A DNA stretch of 64,000 bases from Massilia aurea (GTDB lineage Bacteria > Pseudomonadota > Gammaproteobacteria > Burkholderiales > Burkholderiaceae_D): positions 1 to 64,000 of the forward strand of contig NZ_JANUGZ010000002.1 of the NCBI RefSeq assembly GCF_024753205.1, written 5' to 3'. Of this stretch, positions 54,516 to 64,000 are shown one piece after another. The position numbers and the translations under genes were made by a program. The notes under the pieces were generated by a model, which searched no databases, was not told the origin of the DNA, and was given only the letters and a program-made list of their open reading frames with translations. Positions within the stretch are counted from its first letter, which is position 1, and every line of letters begins with the position of its first letter.

Positions 54516-57500
54516 GCCAGCAGCTCTCGCATCGCGCTGGCACGGCCAACCTGCTCGCTGCTGCCGCCCTTGATGACTTCATCGAGCAGCTCGCGCGCGC
54601 CTTCCTTGTCGCCGATCTCCTGGTATGCAACGGCCAGATCGAGCTTGGTTTCCATTTCCATATGCTCGGGCGAGAGCGGCGCCGGCTCTGCAGCCATGTT
54701 GTCGACCCGGTCAGCATCGAATGCCGCTGGCGTCGGCGCATCGGCCGTCGCCGATGCCGGCAGATCCAGATCGAAGTCGAGCGCGTCGAGCGAGTTGCGC
54801 TGCAGCACCGGTGCATCATTGACCGGGGGCGCCGATAATTCTTCGGGCGCCGGCACGGGCGCCGGGGTGTCCGGCAGATCGAACATGTTGAACGGATCGT
54901 CCTGGCGCGCTGCGAAGTCTTTCGGCTCGGCGCCGCCCGATGCACGTGGCTCGGCCGGCACACCAAAGTCCATCGCGTCCAGATCGAACAGCGGATCTTC
55001 TGACGCACTCGCGTTCGACGAGGCGCGCACGGCAGGCAGCGGATCGTTCACGGGCGCTGGCGTGGCCGGTGTGACCGGTGCGCCGAAGTCCATCGAGTCG
55101 AGGTCGAACAGCGGATCGCTTGGCGCCGCAGTGGCGTCCGCCGATTGCGCCGGGCTGGCCGGCAGCGACGGCAAGCCGTCGAAGTCCTTGGCCAGACCGG
55201 CCATGTCGACCGGAGTGGCCTGCACTTGCGGCTGCGGCGTCAGGTCGAGCGAGAAGTCGTCACGCGCATCGGCCGGAGTGACTGCGGTAGACTGGACCGG
55301 CTGTCCGGCAGGCGGCGCATCGAAGTCCATGTCGAATTCGAGATCATTGACGTCGGTCGACAGCGTGGATTCGGGCTTGCCTGCCGCCGCTGCCGGCGGC
55401 AGCATGTCGAAGTCGAAATCCGGCACGGCCGTCGCATCCGGGTCGGGCCGGCTTGCAGGCGCCGAGGTTGGCGCAGGCTCCGTGCGTTCGGCGTCGGTCA
55501 CCGGCTCGAACGTCAGCCCGCCGAGGTCGAAGTCGAGCGTGTTGTCAACAAGGGCTGACGCAGCCACCGGTTCGGCTTGCGGCGCCGCGGTGCGGTCCGC
55601 ATCGTCCTTCGACAGCGAGAGCGCAGACGCACCGGCGATGGCGCCGGCAGCGGCCGCGCCGGCGATGGCGCCCGCACTGCTGTCGGTGCCGGCTGCCGGC
55701 TCGTCAGCGCGCAGCGCATCCTGGTACTGCTGCGACAGGATGGCCTGCTGGCTGCGTTCCTGCGCCGACGGCGTGTGCGCCGGGGCTGGCGCGGCGTTCG
55801 CGTACAGCGGATTTTGCGGATCGATCCCCAGGCCCAGCGCCGCAGCGTGCGCCCAGTCGTCGCCCTGGCCGTTCGTGAGCGCATGCAGCTCACGCGCCTG
55901 CAGTTCGAACGCGCGGGCGTCCTTGCGCGTGGCGTAGATCTCGAGCAGTTTCAACCGCACCGGATGACGGTCCGGATGCGTGCGCAGCGCCTCCTTCAGG
56001 ATTTCCTCGGCCTGCGCATCGCGGCCATAGGCGATGTACACGTCGGCTTCGGCGACCGGATCGACTTCATTCGTATCTAGCTGGCTGGCCGATGGCGCGA
56101 AGCTCGAATTGAAGACGCTGTTGTTGGTGTCGACGCTCTGGCCGCCGCTTTCGGCGAACAGCGACTGGGCGCTGGCGCCCGGCGCGCCCAGCACCGACGG
56201 TTCGGTCGGCACCGGTTTCACTGGCGGGGCATTGCGCTTGCGGCGCTGCGCGATGCCAAACAGGATCAAGAGCAGCACCAGGAGGGCTGCAGCGATGTAC
56301 AGCATATTGTCCAGCAGCGTGTCGACCAGGCCTTTTTCTGGCTCCGGCGCCGGCGCCGGCTTTTTCAGGCGTGGATGCGTGACCGGCTTGGCCGGCGTCG
56401 CCACGACGGGCGCTGCTACGGCGGCCTGCTCGGCTTCGGCGCCTGCGCGGCTCGGCACCGTCATCAGGTTTTCCAGTTCGCCGACGTTCTTTTCAAGTTC
56501 CTTGACACGGGCCTCGGCCTGTTCGAGTTCGCGCTGCTTGGCCAGCGTGTCTTCGACGCTGGCGGTGCCGGTCTGCGGCGTGCCGGCGGCGCCTGCCGTG
56601 GCCTTCGACAGGCGCAGCTTGTCCTGCGCCTCGTTGGCAGCGGTCGGTTGTTCTTCGACGCGCGCGGTCACGCGTCCGGTTGCGCTCTGGCCACCCTGCG
56701 GCGCGCTGGCCGGGGTGCTGGCGGCCACCTGGCCGGCGAGCTTGTTGCGGTAGGCGTCAAAGTCAGCCGCATGCGCCACGACCACGCCGCGCGCTTCGCT
56801 CTGGCTCGCGCCGCCACGCAGCGCGTCGCTATCGGGCACGCTCAGGATCTGGCCCGACTTCAGGCGGTTCATGTTATTGCCGATGAAGGCCTCGGGATTG
56901 GCGCGGTACAGCGCCACGAGCATCATGTCGAGCGAGATCTCGGCCGGCTTCACGCGGGTGGCGATGCCACTGAGCGTATCACCGCGACGCACTCGGTAGG
57001 TGCTCTCGGCCGCTGCCGCATCGCGCTGCGTCGCCTGGCGCTGGGCGCCTTCGCGTGCGGCGGCGATGCGGGCCCGCTCGGCCGCGTCGGCGGCCGGTGC
57101 AGCTGCAGCAGCGGCAGCGGCCGACGCCGCAACGGCTGGCTGCGACGCCGCGCGTGGCGCCGGCGTGCTGGCGACCTGCGCCGGCTGCGTCGTGCGCAGT
57201 TCGGCCGGATCGAGCAGGAACGTGTACTCGCGCACCAGGCGCCCGTTATTCCAGGTCAGCTCGAGCAGCATGTCGACGAACGGTTCGTTCAGCGGCTGGC
57301 TGGAATTGACCCGGATGATCTGGCGGCCACCGCGCTGCTCGACGGCGAAACGCAGCGACAGCAGCGCCGGATTGAAGTCGATGTTTGCACTGCGGAAGGC
57401 TTCGGGCGTGGCCAGCTTGACGGCCATGCTGGCCGGGTCTTCACCGGCGCTGGTCGTCAGTTCGATCTCGGCGCGCAGTGGCTGGCCAAGTGCCGACAAC

Positions 57501-57622
57501 ACGGTCAATTTTCCAAGCCCGGCCGCACTGGCGGCGGAAGTGACGAACACTGCACTGGCAATCGCCGCAGTGAGGGTTTTCAACGCAGGTGCCATGAGCT
57601 GAGATTGTTCCGAAAAATGCAT
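54512..57622 (-). CDS. fimV: FimV-like polar scaffold protein
   Basis: The product is 1036 residues from 57622; ATG at 57595 (MAPALKTLTAA) is a plausible alternative. A signal peptide leads into the FimV N-terminal domain (GLGKLTVLSALGQPLRAEIELT). A LysM domain follows (YRVRRGDTLSGIATRVKPAEISLDMMLVALYRANPEAF), then a coiled coil (LEQAEARVKELEKNVGELENL) and one membrane helix (about 436-460). The long cytoplasmic part has TPR-like helices (AEEILKEALRTHPDRHPVRLKLLEIYA) and several acidic LFDLDSMDFG repeats. The FimV C-terminal domain is last (METKLDLAVAYQEIGDKEGARELLDEVIK). It organises cell poles and type IV pili in relatives. Confidence 0.92.
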   Translation of the reverse strand: MHFSEQSQLMAPALKTLTAAIASAVFVTSAASAAGLGKLTVLSALGQPLRAEIELTTSAGEDPASMAVKLATPEAFRSANIDFNPALLSLRFAVEQRGGRQIIRVNSSQPLNEPFVDMLLELTWNNGRLVREYTFLLDPAELRTTQPAQVASTPAPRAASQPAVAASAAAAAAAAPAADAAERARIAAAREGAQRQATQRDAAAAESTYRVRRGDTLSGIATRVKPAEISLDMMLVALYRANPEAFIGNNMNRLKSGQILSVPDSDALRGGASQSEARGVVVAHAADFDAYRNKLAGQVAASTPASAPQGGQSATGRVTARVEEQPTAANEAQDKLRLSKATAGAAGTPQTGTASVEDTLAKQRELEQAEARVKELEKNVGELENLMTVPSRAGAEAEQAAVAAPVVATPAKPVTHPRLKKPAPAPEPEKGLVDTLLDNMLYIAAALLVLLLILFGIAQRRKRNAPPVKPVPTEPSVLGAPGASAQSLFAESGGQSVDTNNSVFNSSFAPSASQLDTNEVDPVAEADVYIAYGRDAQAEEILKEALRTHPDRHPVRLKLLEIYATRKDARAFELQARELHALTNGQGDDWAHAAALGLGIDPQNPLYANAAPAPAHTPSAQERSQQAILSQQYQDALRADEPAAGTDSSAGAIAGAAAAGAIAGASALSLSKDDADRTAAPQAEPVAASALVDNTLDFDLGGLTFEPVTDAERTEPAPTSAPASRPDPDATAVPDFDFDMLPPAAAAGKPESTLSTDVNDLEFDMDFDAPPAGQPVQSTAVTPADARDDFSLDLTPQPQVQATPVDMAGLAKDFDGLPSLPASPAQSADATAAPSDPLFDLDSMDFGAPVTPATPAPVNDPLPAVRASSNASASEDPLFDLDAMDFGVPAEPRASGGAEPKDFAARQDDPFNMFDLPDTPAPVPAPEELSAPPVNDAPVLQRNSLDALDFDLDLPASATADAPTPAAFDADRVDNMAAEPAPLSPEHMEMETKLDLAVAYQEIGDKEGARELLDEVIKGGSSEQVGRASAMRELLA

Positions 57623-57881
57623 AGTGAGCAGCGAGTAAGTTGGCCGAGGGAAAGACGGTTTCCCGGAGTCTCAACATAACATCATGCTCTAGGGCACGCA
57701 AGCGATGCGCACGTTTACAGCAGGAGGAACGGGGTGTTTTGTGGCCTGCGAGACATGCCTTTACGGGGTTCGATAACCACCAGACATGGTAGTTGCAAGG
57801 AATGCAACCGGCGATGACGAACTGGAAATAACGGGCCGGCCGCGGGGTAGCCGGCCCAAGGTATTGCAGCAGCGCAGTCGC

Positions 57882-59009
57882 TTAGCGCTCGAGTACGATG
57901 CGCAGCATGCGGCGCAGCGGCTCGGCCGCGCCCCACAGCAGCTGGTCGCCAACCGTGAACGCCGACAGGTAATCGTCACCCATCGACATCTTGCGCAGGC
58001 GGCCCACCGGGATGGTCAAGCCACCCGTGACAGCAGCCGGCGACAGGTCGCGCATCGATGCTTCGCGGTTGTTTGGCACGACCTTCGTCCACGCGTTGTG
58101 CGAGTCGATGATGTCGCTGATTTCGTCCAGCGGCACGTCCTTCGTCAGCTTGATCGTCAGCGCCTGCGAGTGGCAGCGCATCGCGCCGATACGCACGCAC
58201 AGGCCATCGACCGGAATGGGCTTGGCATCGAAGCCCGCACCGCGACCGAGGATCTTGTTGGTCTCGGCGCCGGCCTTCCACTCTTCTTTCGACTGGCCGT
58301 TGCCCAGGTCCTTGTCGATCCACGGGATCAGGTTGCCGGCCAGCGGCACGCCGAATTGCTTCGTTTCGTCAGCCGACAAACCATGCTGCGTGGCCAGCAC
58401 GGTGCGGTCGATTTCCAGGATGGCCGATGCCGGGTTGTCCAGCAGCGGCTTGATCGCGCTGTTGATCGTGCCGAACTGCGTGAGCAGTTCGCGCATGTGC
58501 TGCGCGCCGCCGCCCGATGCCGCCTGGTAGGTCATCGACGTCATCCACTCGACCAGGCCTGCCTCGAACAGGCCGCCCAGCCCGATCAGCATGCACGACA
58601 CGGTGCAGTTGCCGCCGATGTAGTTCTTCACGCCGCGCGACAGCGCCGCGTCGATCACGGCGCGGTTGACCGGGTCGAGCACGATGACCGCGTCGTCGTT
58701 CATGCGCAGCGTGGATGCGGCGTCGATCCAGTAGCCGTTCCAGCCGGCTGCGCGCAGTTGCGGGAACACTTCGCTGGTGTAGTCGCCGCCCTGGCAGGAA
58801 ATGATGATCTCGCATTTGGAGAGCTCGGCGATGTCGCTCGCGCTCTTCAGGGTGGTTTCATTCTTCGCCATCGCCGGCGCGGCGCCGCCCGGATTCGACG
58901 TCGTGAAGAACACCGGCTCGATGTGGTCGAAATCGCCCTCTTCCTGCATGCGCTGCATCAGGACCGAGCCAACCATGCCGCGCCAACCTACCAGACCAAC
59001 TAATTTCAT
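57882..59009 (-). CDS. asd: Aspartate-semialdehyde dehydrogenase
   Basis: The 375-residue enzyme starts [21 protein letters not shown] with the NADP loop GWRGMVG. The catalytic cysteine is in [16 protein letters not shown], and [15 protein letters not shown] carries the catalytic histidine. It makes aspartate semialdehyde for lysine, threonine, methionine and diaminopimelate; hom at 28.8 kb uses its product. It lies between leuB and fimV. Confidence 0.96.
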   Translation of the reverse strand: MKLVGLVGWRGMVGSVLMQRMQEEGDFDHIEPVFFTTSNPGGAAPAMAKNETTLKSASDIAELSKCEIIISCQGGDYTSEVFPQLRAAGWNGYWIDAASTLRMNDDAVIVLDPVNRAVIDAALSRGVKNYIGGNCTVSCMLIGLGGLFEAGLVEWMTSMTYQAASGGGAQHMRELLTQFGTINSAIKPLLDNPASAILEIDRTVLATQHGLSADETKQFGVPLAGNLIPWIDKDLGNGQSKEEWKAGAETNKILGRGAGFDAKPIPVDGLCVRIGAMRCHSQALTIKLTKDVPLDEISDIIDSHNAWTKVVPNNREASMRDLSPAAVTGGLTIPVGRLRKMSMGDDYLSAFTVGDQLLWGAAEPLRRMLRIVLER

Positions 59010-59035
59010 CGTCTTCTTTCAGTGTGATTACAGTG

Positions 59036-60106
59036 TTATCCGAGCGCCGCGACGACCGCGTTGCCCATCTCTTCGGTGCCCACGCGGGTGGACCCTGCTT
59101 CGTGAATGTCCGGCGTGCGCAGGCCCTGCGCCAGCACGTGCTTGACGGCGTTGTCGATGCGGTCGGCCTGCTCCGTGAGGCCAAAGGTAAAGCGCAGCAT
59201 CATCGCGGCCGACAGGATCGTCGCCAGAGGATTGGCCACGCCCTGCCCCGCGATGTCCGGCGCCGAACCGTGCGACGGCTCGTACAGGCCCTTGTTGTTC
59301 GCATCGAGCGAGGCCGATGGCAGCATGCCGATCGAACCGGTCAGCATCGCAGCGGCGTCCGACAGGATATCGCCGAACATGTTGCCGGTCACGAGCACAT
59401 CGAATTTTTTCGGCGCCCGGACCAGTTGCATGGCGGCGTTATCGACGTACATGTGATCGAGTTCGACGCCGGCGTATTCCTTGTGGACGTCGGTGACGAT
59501 ATCGCGCCAGAACTGGCCCGTTTCGAGCACATTGGCCTTGTCGACGCTGGTCACGCGCTTGTCGCGTTTCAGCGCGGCCTGGAATGCCACGTGGGCGATG
59601 CGGCGGATCTCTCCTTCGGCGTAGCGCATCGTGTCGAAGCCTTCGCGCTGGCCCTTGAACGGGCCGTCCGGGCATTCGCGCACGCCGCGCGGCTTGCCGA
59701 AGTAGATGTCGCCCGTCAGTTCGCGGATGATCAGGATATCCAGGCCCGACACGACCTCGGGCTTCAGGGTCGAGGCGCCAGCCAGCTCGGGGTACAGAAT
59801 GGCCGGACGCAGGTTGGCGAACAGGCCCAGTTCGCGGCGCAGGCCAAGAATCGCCTGCTCGGGGCGCAGCGCGCGCTCGAGCCCATCGTATTTGTAGTCG
59901 CCCACGGCGCCAAACAGCACCGCGTCGGCGTCCTTGGCCAGCTTGAGCGTGCTGTCCGGCAGCGGGTGGCCGTGCGCGGCGTAGCCGGCGCCGCCCACTT
60001 CTGCGGTGTCCATCTCGAACCGCTCGCCGAGCGCGTTGAGTACCTTGACCGCCTGGGCGGTGATCTCCGGGCCGATGCCGTCACCCGGCAGGATCGCAAT
60101 CTTCAT
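59036..60106 (-). CDS. leuB: 3-isopropylmalate dehydrogenase
   Basis: The ATG at 60106 ([23 protein letters not shown]) gives 356 residues, the family length. It shows the substrate loop [64 protein letters not shown], and the NAD-binding [17 protein letters not shown]. It performs the third step of leucine synthesis. Confidence 0.96.
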   Translation of the reverse strand: MKIAILPGDGIGPEITAQAVKVLNALGERFEMDTAEVGGAGYAAHGHPLPDSTLKLAKDADAVLFGAVGDYKYDGLERALRPEQAILGLRRELGLFANLRPAILYPELAGASTLKPEVVSGLDILIIRELTGDIYFGKPRGVRECPDGPFKGQREGFDTMRYAEGEIRRIAHVAFQAALKRDKRVTSVDKANVLETGQFWRDIVTDVHKEYAGVELDHMYVDNAAMQLVRAPKKFDVLVTGNMFGDILSDAAAMLTGSIGMLPSASLDANNKGLYEPSHGSAPDIAGQGVANPLATILSAAMMLRFTFGLTEQADRIDNAVKHVLAQGLRTPDIHEAGSTRVGTEEMGNAVVAALG

Positions 60107-60146
60107 GCTCGTCTTTCTTGTCTTGGTTTCTTGTCCTGGCCCGCGA

Positions 60147-60794
60147 TCAGATCGCGTTGGCCAGCCATGGCTGGGCCGCAATATGGCGTTGTTCGAAGGC
60201 GCGGATCTCGTCCGCATGGCGCAGCGTCAGGCCGATATCGTCCAGGCCATTCAACAGGCAGTACTTGCGGAAGTCGTCGATGGCAAAGCCGAACGACAGG
60301 CTGCCGTCATGCGTGCCGATGCGCTGCTGCTCAAGGTCGATCGTCAGCTGGAAGCCCGGCTGGCGCTCGACCGCCTGGAACAATGCTTCGACTTCGTCTT
60401 CGGTCAACGCGATGGGCAACAGGCCGATCTTGAAGCAGTTGTTGAAGAAGATGTCGGCAAAGCTCGGCGCGACGACGGCGCGAAAACCGAACTGCTGCAG
60501 CGCCCACGGCGCGTGCTCGCGCGACGAGCCGCAGCCGAAGTTCTTGCGCGTCAGGAGGATCGAGGCGCCCGCAAACTGCGGCTGGTTCAGCACGAAGTCG
60601 GGATTGAGCGGCCGCGCGCTGTTGTCCTGCCCCGGTTCGCCGTGATCCAGATAACGCCATTCGTCGAACAGGTTCGGGCCAAAACCGGTGCGCCGGATCG
60701 ATTTGAGGAACTGCTTCGGGATGATGGCGTCGGTGTCGACGTTGGCGCGGTCGAGCGGCGCCACCAGGCCTTCGTGTACGGTGAACTTATCCAT
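60147..60794 (-). CDS. leuD: 3-isopropylmalate dehydratase small subunit
   Basis: The 215-residue protein starts [31 protein letters not shown] and contains [34 protein letters not shown], the swivelling-domain signature. It works with LeuC. It is 40 bases upstream of leuB and ten bases after the small lipoprotein gene. Confidence 0.96.
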   Translation of the reverse strand: MDKFTVHEGLVAPLDRANVDTDAIIPKQFLKSIRRTGFGPNLFDEWRYLDHGEPGQDNSARPLNPDFVLNQPQFAGASILLTRKNFGCGSSREHAPWALQQFGFRAVVAPSFADIFFNNCFKIGLLPIALTEDEVEALFQAVERQPGFQLTIDLEQQRIGTHDGSLSFGFAIDDFRKYCLLNGLDDIGLTLRHADEIRAFEQRHIAAQPWLANAI

Positions 60795-60804
60795 CTTGTC
60801 GGCC

Positions 60805-60927
60805 TTATTTGCCGCCGGCGCCGGTCACGACCTGGCCGACTTTCGAGACATCGCGGCCGATGCCCGAGACGGTGTTGCAGCCGGCCAGCAGGATGGCGAC
60901 GAGGGAGAGTGCGAGAGCTTTTTTCAT
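60805..60927 (-). CDS. Entericidin-like small lipoprotein
   Basis: A 40-residue frame too short for routine gene calling reads [20 protein letters not shown] and continues [20 protein letters not shown]. It has a lipoprotein signal with the lipobox LLAGC and the [15 protein letters not shown] pattern of EcnA/EcnB entericidins. AGGA stands before the ATG. Entericidins are a small-lipoprotein antidote/toxin pair in E. coli, but single copies of unknown role are common in Burkholderiales and are often placed between leuC and leuD. It stops ten bases before the leuD start and must share its transcript. Confidence 0.88.
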   Translation of the reverse strand: MKKALALSLVAILLAGCNTVSGIGRDVSKVGQVVTGAGGK

Positions 60928-60993
60928 GATGTCCTGAACGAGAAAATGGTCGTGGAATTGGTCGTGGAATCGATCGCGATACGCCTTAACGCA

Positions 60994-62394
60994 TCAGAGC
61001 GCGCGTACGTCGACAAAGTGCCCCGCAATCCCTGCGGCGGCGGCCATTGCGGGCGACACCAGGTGCGTGCGGCCACCCTGGCCCTGGCGGCCTTCGAAGT
61101 TGCGGTTCGACGTCGACGCGCAGCGCTCGCCCGGTTCCAGGCGGTCGGCGTTCATCGCCAGGCACATCGAGCAGCCCGGCTCGCGCCATTCAAAACCGGC
61201 GGCCAGAAAGATCTGGTCGAGGCCTTCGCGCTCGGCCTGTTCCTTGACCAGGCCCGATCCCGGCACGACCATCGCCAGCTTGACGTTGGGCGCGCGCTGG
61301 CGGCCGCGCACGACATCGGCGGCGGCGCGCAGGTCTTCGATGCGCGAGTTGGTGCACGAGCCGATGAACACCTTGTCGATCGCCACTTCGTCGATCGGCG
61401 TGCCCGCCGCCAGGTCCATATAGACCAGCGCTTTTTCGATGGCGCCGCGGCGCACCGGATCGTGTTCATCGAGCGGGTTTGGCACGCGGCCATCGATCGC
61501 GATGACCATCTCGGGCGAGGTGCCCCAGGTAACCTGCGGCTGGATGTCGTGTGCATCGAGTTGGACGACGGTGTCGAACACGGCGCCGTCGTCGCTGTGC
61601 AGCGTGCGCCAGTAGGCGACGGCTTGCTCCCACTGGTCGGCCGTGGGCGAGAGCGGCCGGTCCTTGACGTAGGCGATCGTGGTGTCGTCGACCGCCACCA
61701 TGCCGGCGCGCGCGCCCGCTTCGATCGCCATATTACAGACCGTCATGCGGCCTTCCATCGACAGCGCGCGGATCGTGGAGCCACCGAACTCAATGGCGTA
61801 GCCGGTACCGCCGGCCGTACCGATGCGGCCGATCACGGCCAGCACAATGTCCTTGGCCGTCACGCCCGGGCGCAGGGCGCCTTCGACCTTGACCAGCATC
61901 GCCTTGGATTTTTTGGCCAGCAGCGTTTGCGTGGCCAGCACGTGCTCGACTTCCGACGTGCCGATGCCGTGGGCCAGGCAGCCGAACGCGCCGTGGGTCG
62001 ACGTGTGCGAATCGCCGCAAACGACCGTCATGCCGGGCAGCGTGGCGCCCTGCTCCGGCCCGATCACGTGCACGATGCCCTGGCGCCGGTCGTTCATGTT
62101 GAAGTACGTGAGGCCGAACGCCTTGGTATTGGCGTCGAGCGTTTCGACCTGCAGGCGCGAGGTGGGATCGGCGATGCCCTGGGCGCGATCGGTGGTTGGC
62201 ACGTTATGGTCGGCCACGGCCAGCGTGCTCGATGTCCGCCATAGTCCGCGGCCCGCATCGCGCAAGCCATCGAAGGCCTGCGGGCTGGTCACTTCGTGTA
62301 CCAGGTGCCGGTCGATATACAGGACGGTGGTGCCATCGGCGTCGGCACGCACGACATGGGAATCCCAGAGTTTGTCGTAGAGCGTTTTTTGCAT
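60994..62394 (-). CDS. leuC: 3-isopropylmalate dehydratase large subunit
   Basis: The 466-residue aconitase-type enzyme starts [15 protein letters not shown]. It carries the iron-sulphur cysteines in [19 protein letters not shown] and [11 protein letters not shown], together with [32 protein letters not shown]. It isomerises 2-isopropylmalate to 3-isopropylmalate with LeuD. First gene of the long minus-strand chain; a 260-base spacer upstream should hold its promoter. Confidence 0.96.
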   Translation of the reverse strand: MQKTLYDKLWDSHVVRADADGTTVLYIDRHLVHEVTSPQAFDGLRDAGRGLWRTSSTLAVADHNVPTTDRAQGIADPTSRLQVETLDANTKAFGLTYFNMNDRRQGIVHVIGPEQGATLPGMTVVCGDSHTSTHGAFGCLAHGIGTSEVEHVLATQTLLAKKSKAMLVKVEGALRPGVTAKDIVLAVIGRIGTAGGTGYAIEFGGSTIRALSMEGRMTVCNMAIEAGARAGMVAVDDTTIAYVKDRPLSPTADQWEQAVAYWRTLHSDDGAVFDTVVQLDAHDIQPQVTWGTSPEMVIAIDGRVPNPLDEHDPVRRGAIEKALVYMDLAAGTPIDEVAIDKVFIGSCTNSRIEDLRAAADVVRGRQRAPNVKLAMVVPGSGLVKEQAEREGLDQIFLAAGFEWREPGCSMCLAMNADRLEPGERCASTSNRNFEGRQGQGGRTHLVSPAMAAAAGIAGHFVDVRAL

Positions 62395-62584
62395 GGTCAG
62401 TCCATTGATGCGGTGTGAGGGCGCACAGGGGGTGCGCGCGGTCGCCGGGACAGGGTGCCCGGCAGCCGGGTTTTCGATTATGCCATAGTTGTGCTGTGGT
62501 GCACCATGCCGGGGCAGCGCATGTTTATGCCAAGGACCATAACATGTGGCAAATTAAGTTTGCAAGGGGCTTGCCATGCACAAA

Positions 62585-62618
62585 TAAAAAAAGCCCGGAT
62601 CAGTGACCCGGGCTTTTC
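62585..62618. terminator. Bidirectional terminator after cheA
   Basis: AGCCCGG (62592-62598) pairs with CCGGGCT (62608-62614), flanked by A7 to the left and T4 to the right. On the minus strand it terminates cheA. It lies between cheA and the leuC promoter region. Confidence 0.85.
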
Positions 62619-62654
62619 TCTGCGCTTTTGCCGGCGCGCGGCATTGGCGTTACT

Positions 62655-64000
62655 TTATGCTGCCAGGCGCACGCTGCTGCGGCAGCCGTCCATCAGGAAC
62701 GACAGGCCCACGACCAGCACCAGCTCACCCTCGGCCGAACGCGCCGTGCCGGTGATGCCTTCCACCGACAATGCGGTCATCGGCTTGATGACCAGATCGG
62801 CCGTGCCATCGACCGCTTCCATCGCCAGGATGTACGGTTGTGGTGCATTGATGACGATGCCAACCTTTTCGGAACCGGCCTCGTAGCCCAGCGCCAGCGC
62901 CAGCGAACGCACCGGCAGCGGACGGCCCTGGTCTTTCAGCACCGGGGCGCCGCCGACACAGGCGAATTCGTCCGGCAGTTCGACGACGCGCTCGACGACG
63001 GCCATCGGCAGCGCCAGTTGCGCGCCCGAGGTCGACACCAGCATCGTCGGCACGATCGACAGTTCGATCGGCAGGCGGATTGCAAAGCGCGTGCCCTTGC
63101 CCATCTGCGATTCGATGCGGATGGCGCCGCGGTTTTTTTCCACCGCCGTCTTGACCACGTCCATGCCCACGCCGCGGCCCGAGACCGAGGAAGCGACTTC
63201 CTTGGTCGAGAAGCCCGGCAGGAACACCAGCTGGTAGGCGTCTTCGTCGCTCTGCGCGCCGTTTTCGCCGATCAGGCCCTTGTCCATGGCGATCTTGCGC
63301 AGGCGGCTCGGGTCCATGCCCTTGCCGTCGTCCTGCAGCACGATCATGACGCTGTTGGCTTCCTGCCAGGCTTTCAGCAGGATGAACGCCTTGGCCGGCT
63401 TGCCGTTGGCGACGCGGTCGGCAGGCGACTCGACACCGTGGTCCAGGGCATTCCTCAGCATGTGCACCAGCGGATCGTACAGGCTGTCCACGACGACGCG
63501 GTCGACTTCGGTCTCGGCGCCTTCGATGGTCAGTTCGACGTCCTTGCCCAGGTCTTTGGCCAGCTCGCGCACGAGGCGCGGGAATTTCTGGAACAGACGG
63601 CCCACCGGCTGCATGCGGGTGGCCAGCGTGGCGCGCTGCAGTTCGGCCGAATAGCGCGATGCGCGTTCCAGCGTTTCGGCCAGCGTGGCGATGAGGGTCG
63701 CAGCCTGGCCTTCGAACTTGAACTGCTGCAGACGTTCGAGCAGCACGGCAGCCTGGTTCGCGGCCTGGACCGATTCACCGGCCACTTCGAGCAGCGCGTC
63801 GAGCTTGACCGCATCGATGCGGATGCTTTCGTCCTTGGCCGGCGCATTGGCGACCGGCTTGGCGTCGTTGCGGCGTTCGGTGCCATCCCAGCCCTTGCCG
63901 CCGGCGACAGGGGCCGTCGTGGTGGCGACTGCCGTAGAAGGGGCGGCGGCTGCAGGTGCGGCTTGCGCAACCGCCGGGGCAGTCGTCGCAACTGCGGTGG
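62655..64000 (-). CDS. cheA: Chemotaxis histidine kinase CheA, C-terminal part (runs off the window)
   Basis: The frame is open to the right edge, so only the C-terminal 448 or so residues are seen. They comprise an Ala-Pro-rich linker, the P3 dimerisation helices (IRIDAVKLDALLEVAGESVQAANQAAVLLERL), and the ATPase (LRNALDHGVESPADRVANGKP, QDDGKGMDPSRLRKIAMDKGL, SGRGVGMDVVKTAVEKNRGAI, GKGTRFAIRLP). The CheW-like domain (about the last 130 residues: PTMLVSTSGAQLALPMAVVERVVEL) closes the chain. The phosphotransfer domain with the active histidine lies outside. It would receive signals from receptors such as the Aer-like protein at 21.9 kb. Confidence 0.93.
   Translation of the reverse strand, partial: TAVATTAPAVAQAAPAAAAPSTAVATTTAPVAGGKGWDGTERRNDAKPVANAPAKDESIRIDAVKLDALLEVAGESVQAANQAAVLLERLQQFKFEGQAATLIATLAETLERASRYSAELQRATLATRMQPVGRLFQKFPRLVRELAKDLGKDVELTIEGAETEVDRVVVDSLYDPLVHMLRNALDHGVESPADRVANGKPAKAFILLKAWQEANSVMIVLQDDGKGMDPSRLRKIAMDKGLIGENGAQSDEDAYQLVFLPGFSTKEVASSVSGRGVGMDVVKTAVEKNRGAIRIESQMGKGTRFAIRLPIELSIVPTMLVSTSGAQLALPMAVVERVVELPDEFACVGGAPVLKDQGRPLPVRSLALALGYEAGSEKVGIVINAPQPYILAMEAVDGTADLVIKPMTALSVEGITGTARSAEGELVLVVGLSFLMDGCRSSVRLAA

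Noticed and set aside
62395..62654. Leucine leader peptide or T-box upstream of leuC
   Set aside because: I found no short frame rich in leucine codons and no antiterminator-like structure; only an ordinary spacer and the cheA terminator.

Overview
The window looks like chromosomal DNA of a high-GC betaproteobacterium, most likely Oxalobacteraceae and close to Massilia. This is inferred from protein style and gene order, not from a database search. The pointers are the rpsF-priB-rpsR-rplI cluster, the long leuC-leuD-leuB-asd-fimV-truA-trpF-trpB-trpA-accD-folC-SPOR-cvpA-purF-metZ chain known from Burkholderiales, a PEP-CTERM protein with a sigma54-type promoter, and many hybrid sensor kinases. 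Coding density is high, and GC-rich codon use makes long antisense shadow frames common.

Layout. 0-9 kb: UDP-galactopyranose mutase; a three-gene unit (M14 carboxypeptidase, CYTH protein, serine hydrolase); two stress-type hydrophilic proteins; the remains of a glycosyltransferase beside an intact HAD phosphatase; and a divergent metal-efflux pair (CDF transporter and MerR regulator) sharing a textbook MerR promoter. 9-24 kb: a ZntB-like transporter, then a signalling block of three hybrid kinases, one simple kinase, a GNAT enzyme, an HTH-receiver protein, an Aer-like chemoreceptor and a dead HD-GYP gene. 24-26.5 kb: an AT-richer patch in which a CysE-like acyltransferase lies between the two halves of the broken HD-GYP gene, followed by the PEP-CTERM gene and tRNA-Pro(GGG).

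26.6-43 kb: an LplT-PlsC type fusion, homoserine dehydrogenase, an AlaA-type aminotransferase, a COG3737 protein, Bcp peroxiredoxin, PhoH with a PIN domain, an intact IS1595-family element inserted exactly in the T-tract of the phoH terminator, a small lipoprotein, a DUF47-PiT phosphate transport pair, dnaB, the S6-PriB-S18-L9 operon, a small secreted DUF6289-like protein, lexA with an SOS box, and a Sel1-like secreted protein.

43-62.4 kb, all on the minus strand: the conserved biosynthetic chain above (leucine, aspartate-family, tryptophan, fatty acid, folate, purine and methionine steps). It is interrupted only by a small membrane-protein gene embedded in seven copies of an inverted repeat between trpA and accD, and it carries an unlisted 40-residue entericidin-like lipoprotein between leuC and leuD. 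The window ends inside cheA.

I see no CRISPR array, prophage, toxin-antitoxin pair or obvious defence island. The most informative unusual parts are the HD-GYP scar with its inserted acyltransferase gene, the 50 kb repeat island, the IS insertion in a terminator, and the sigma54/TTTAC-box control region of the PEP-CTERM gene.
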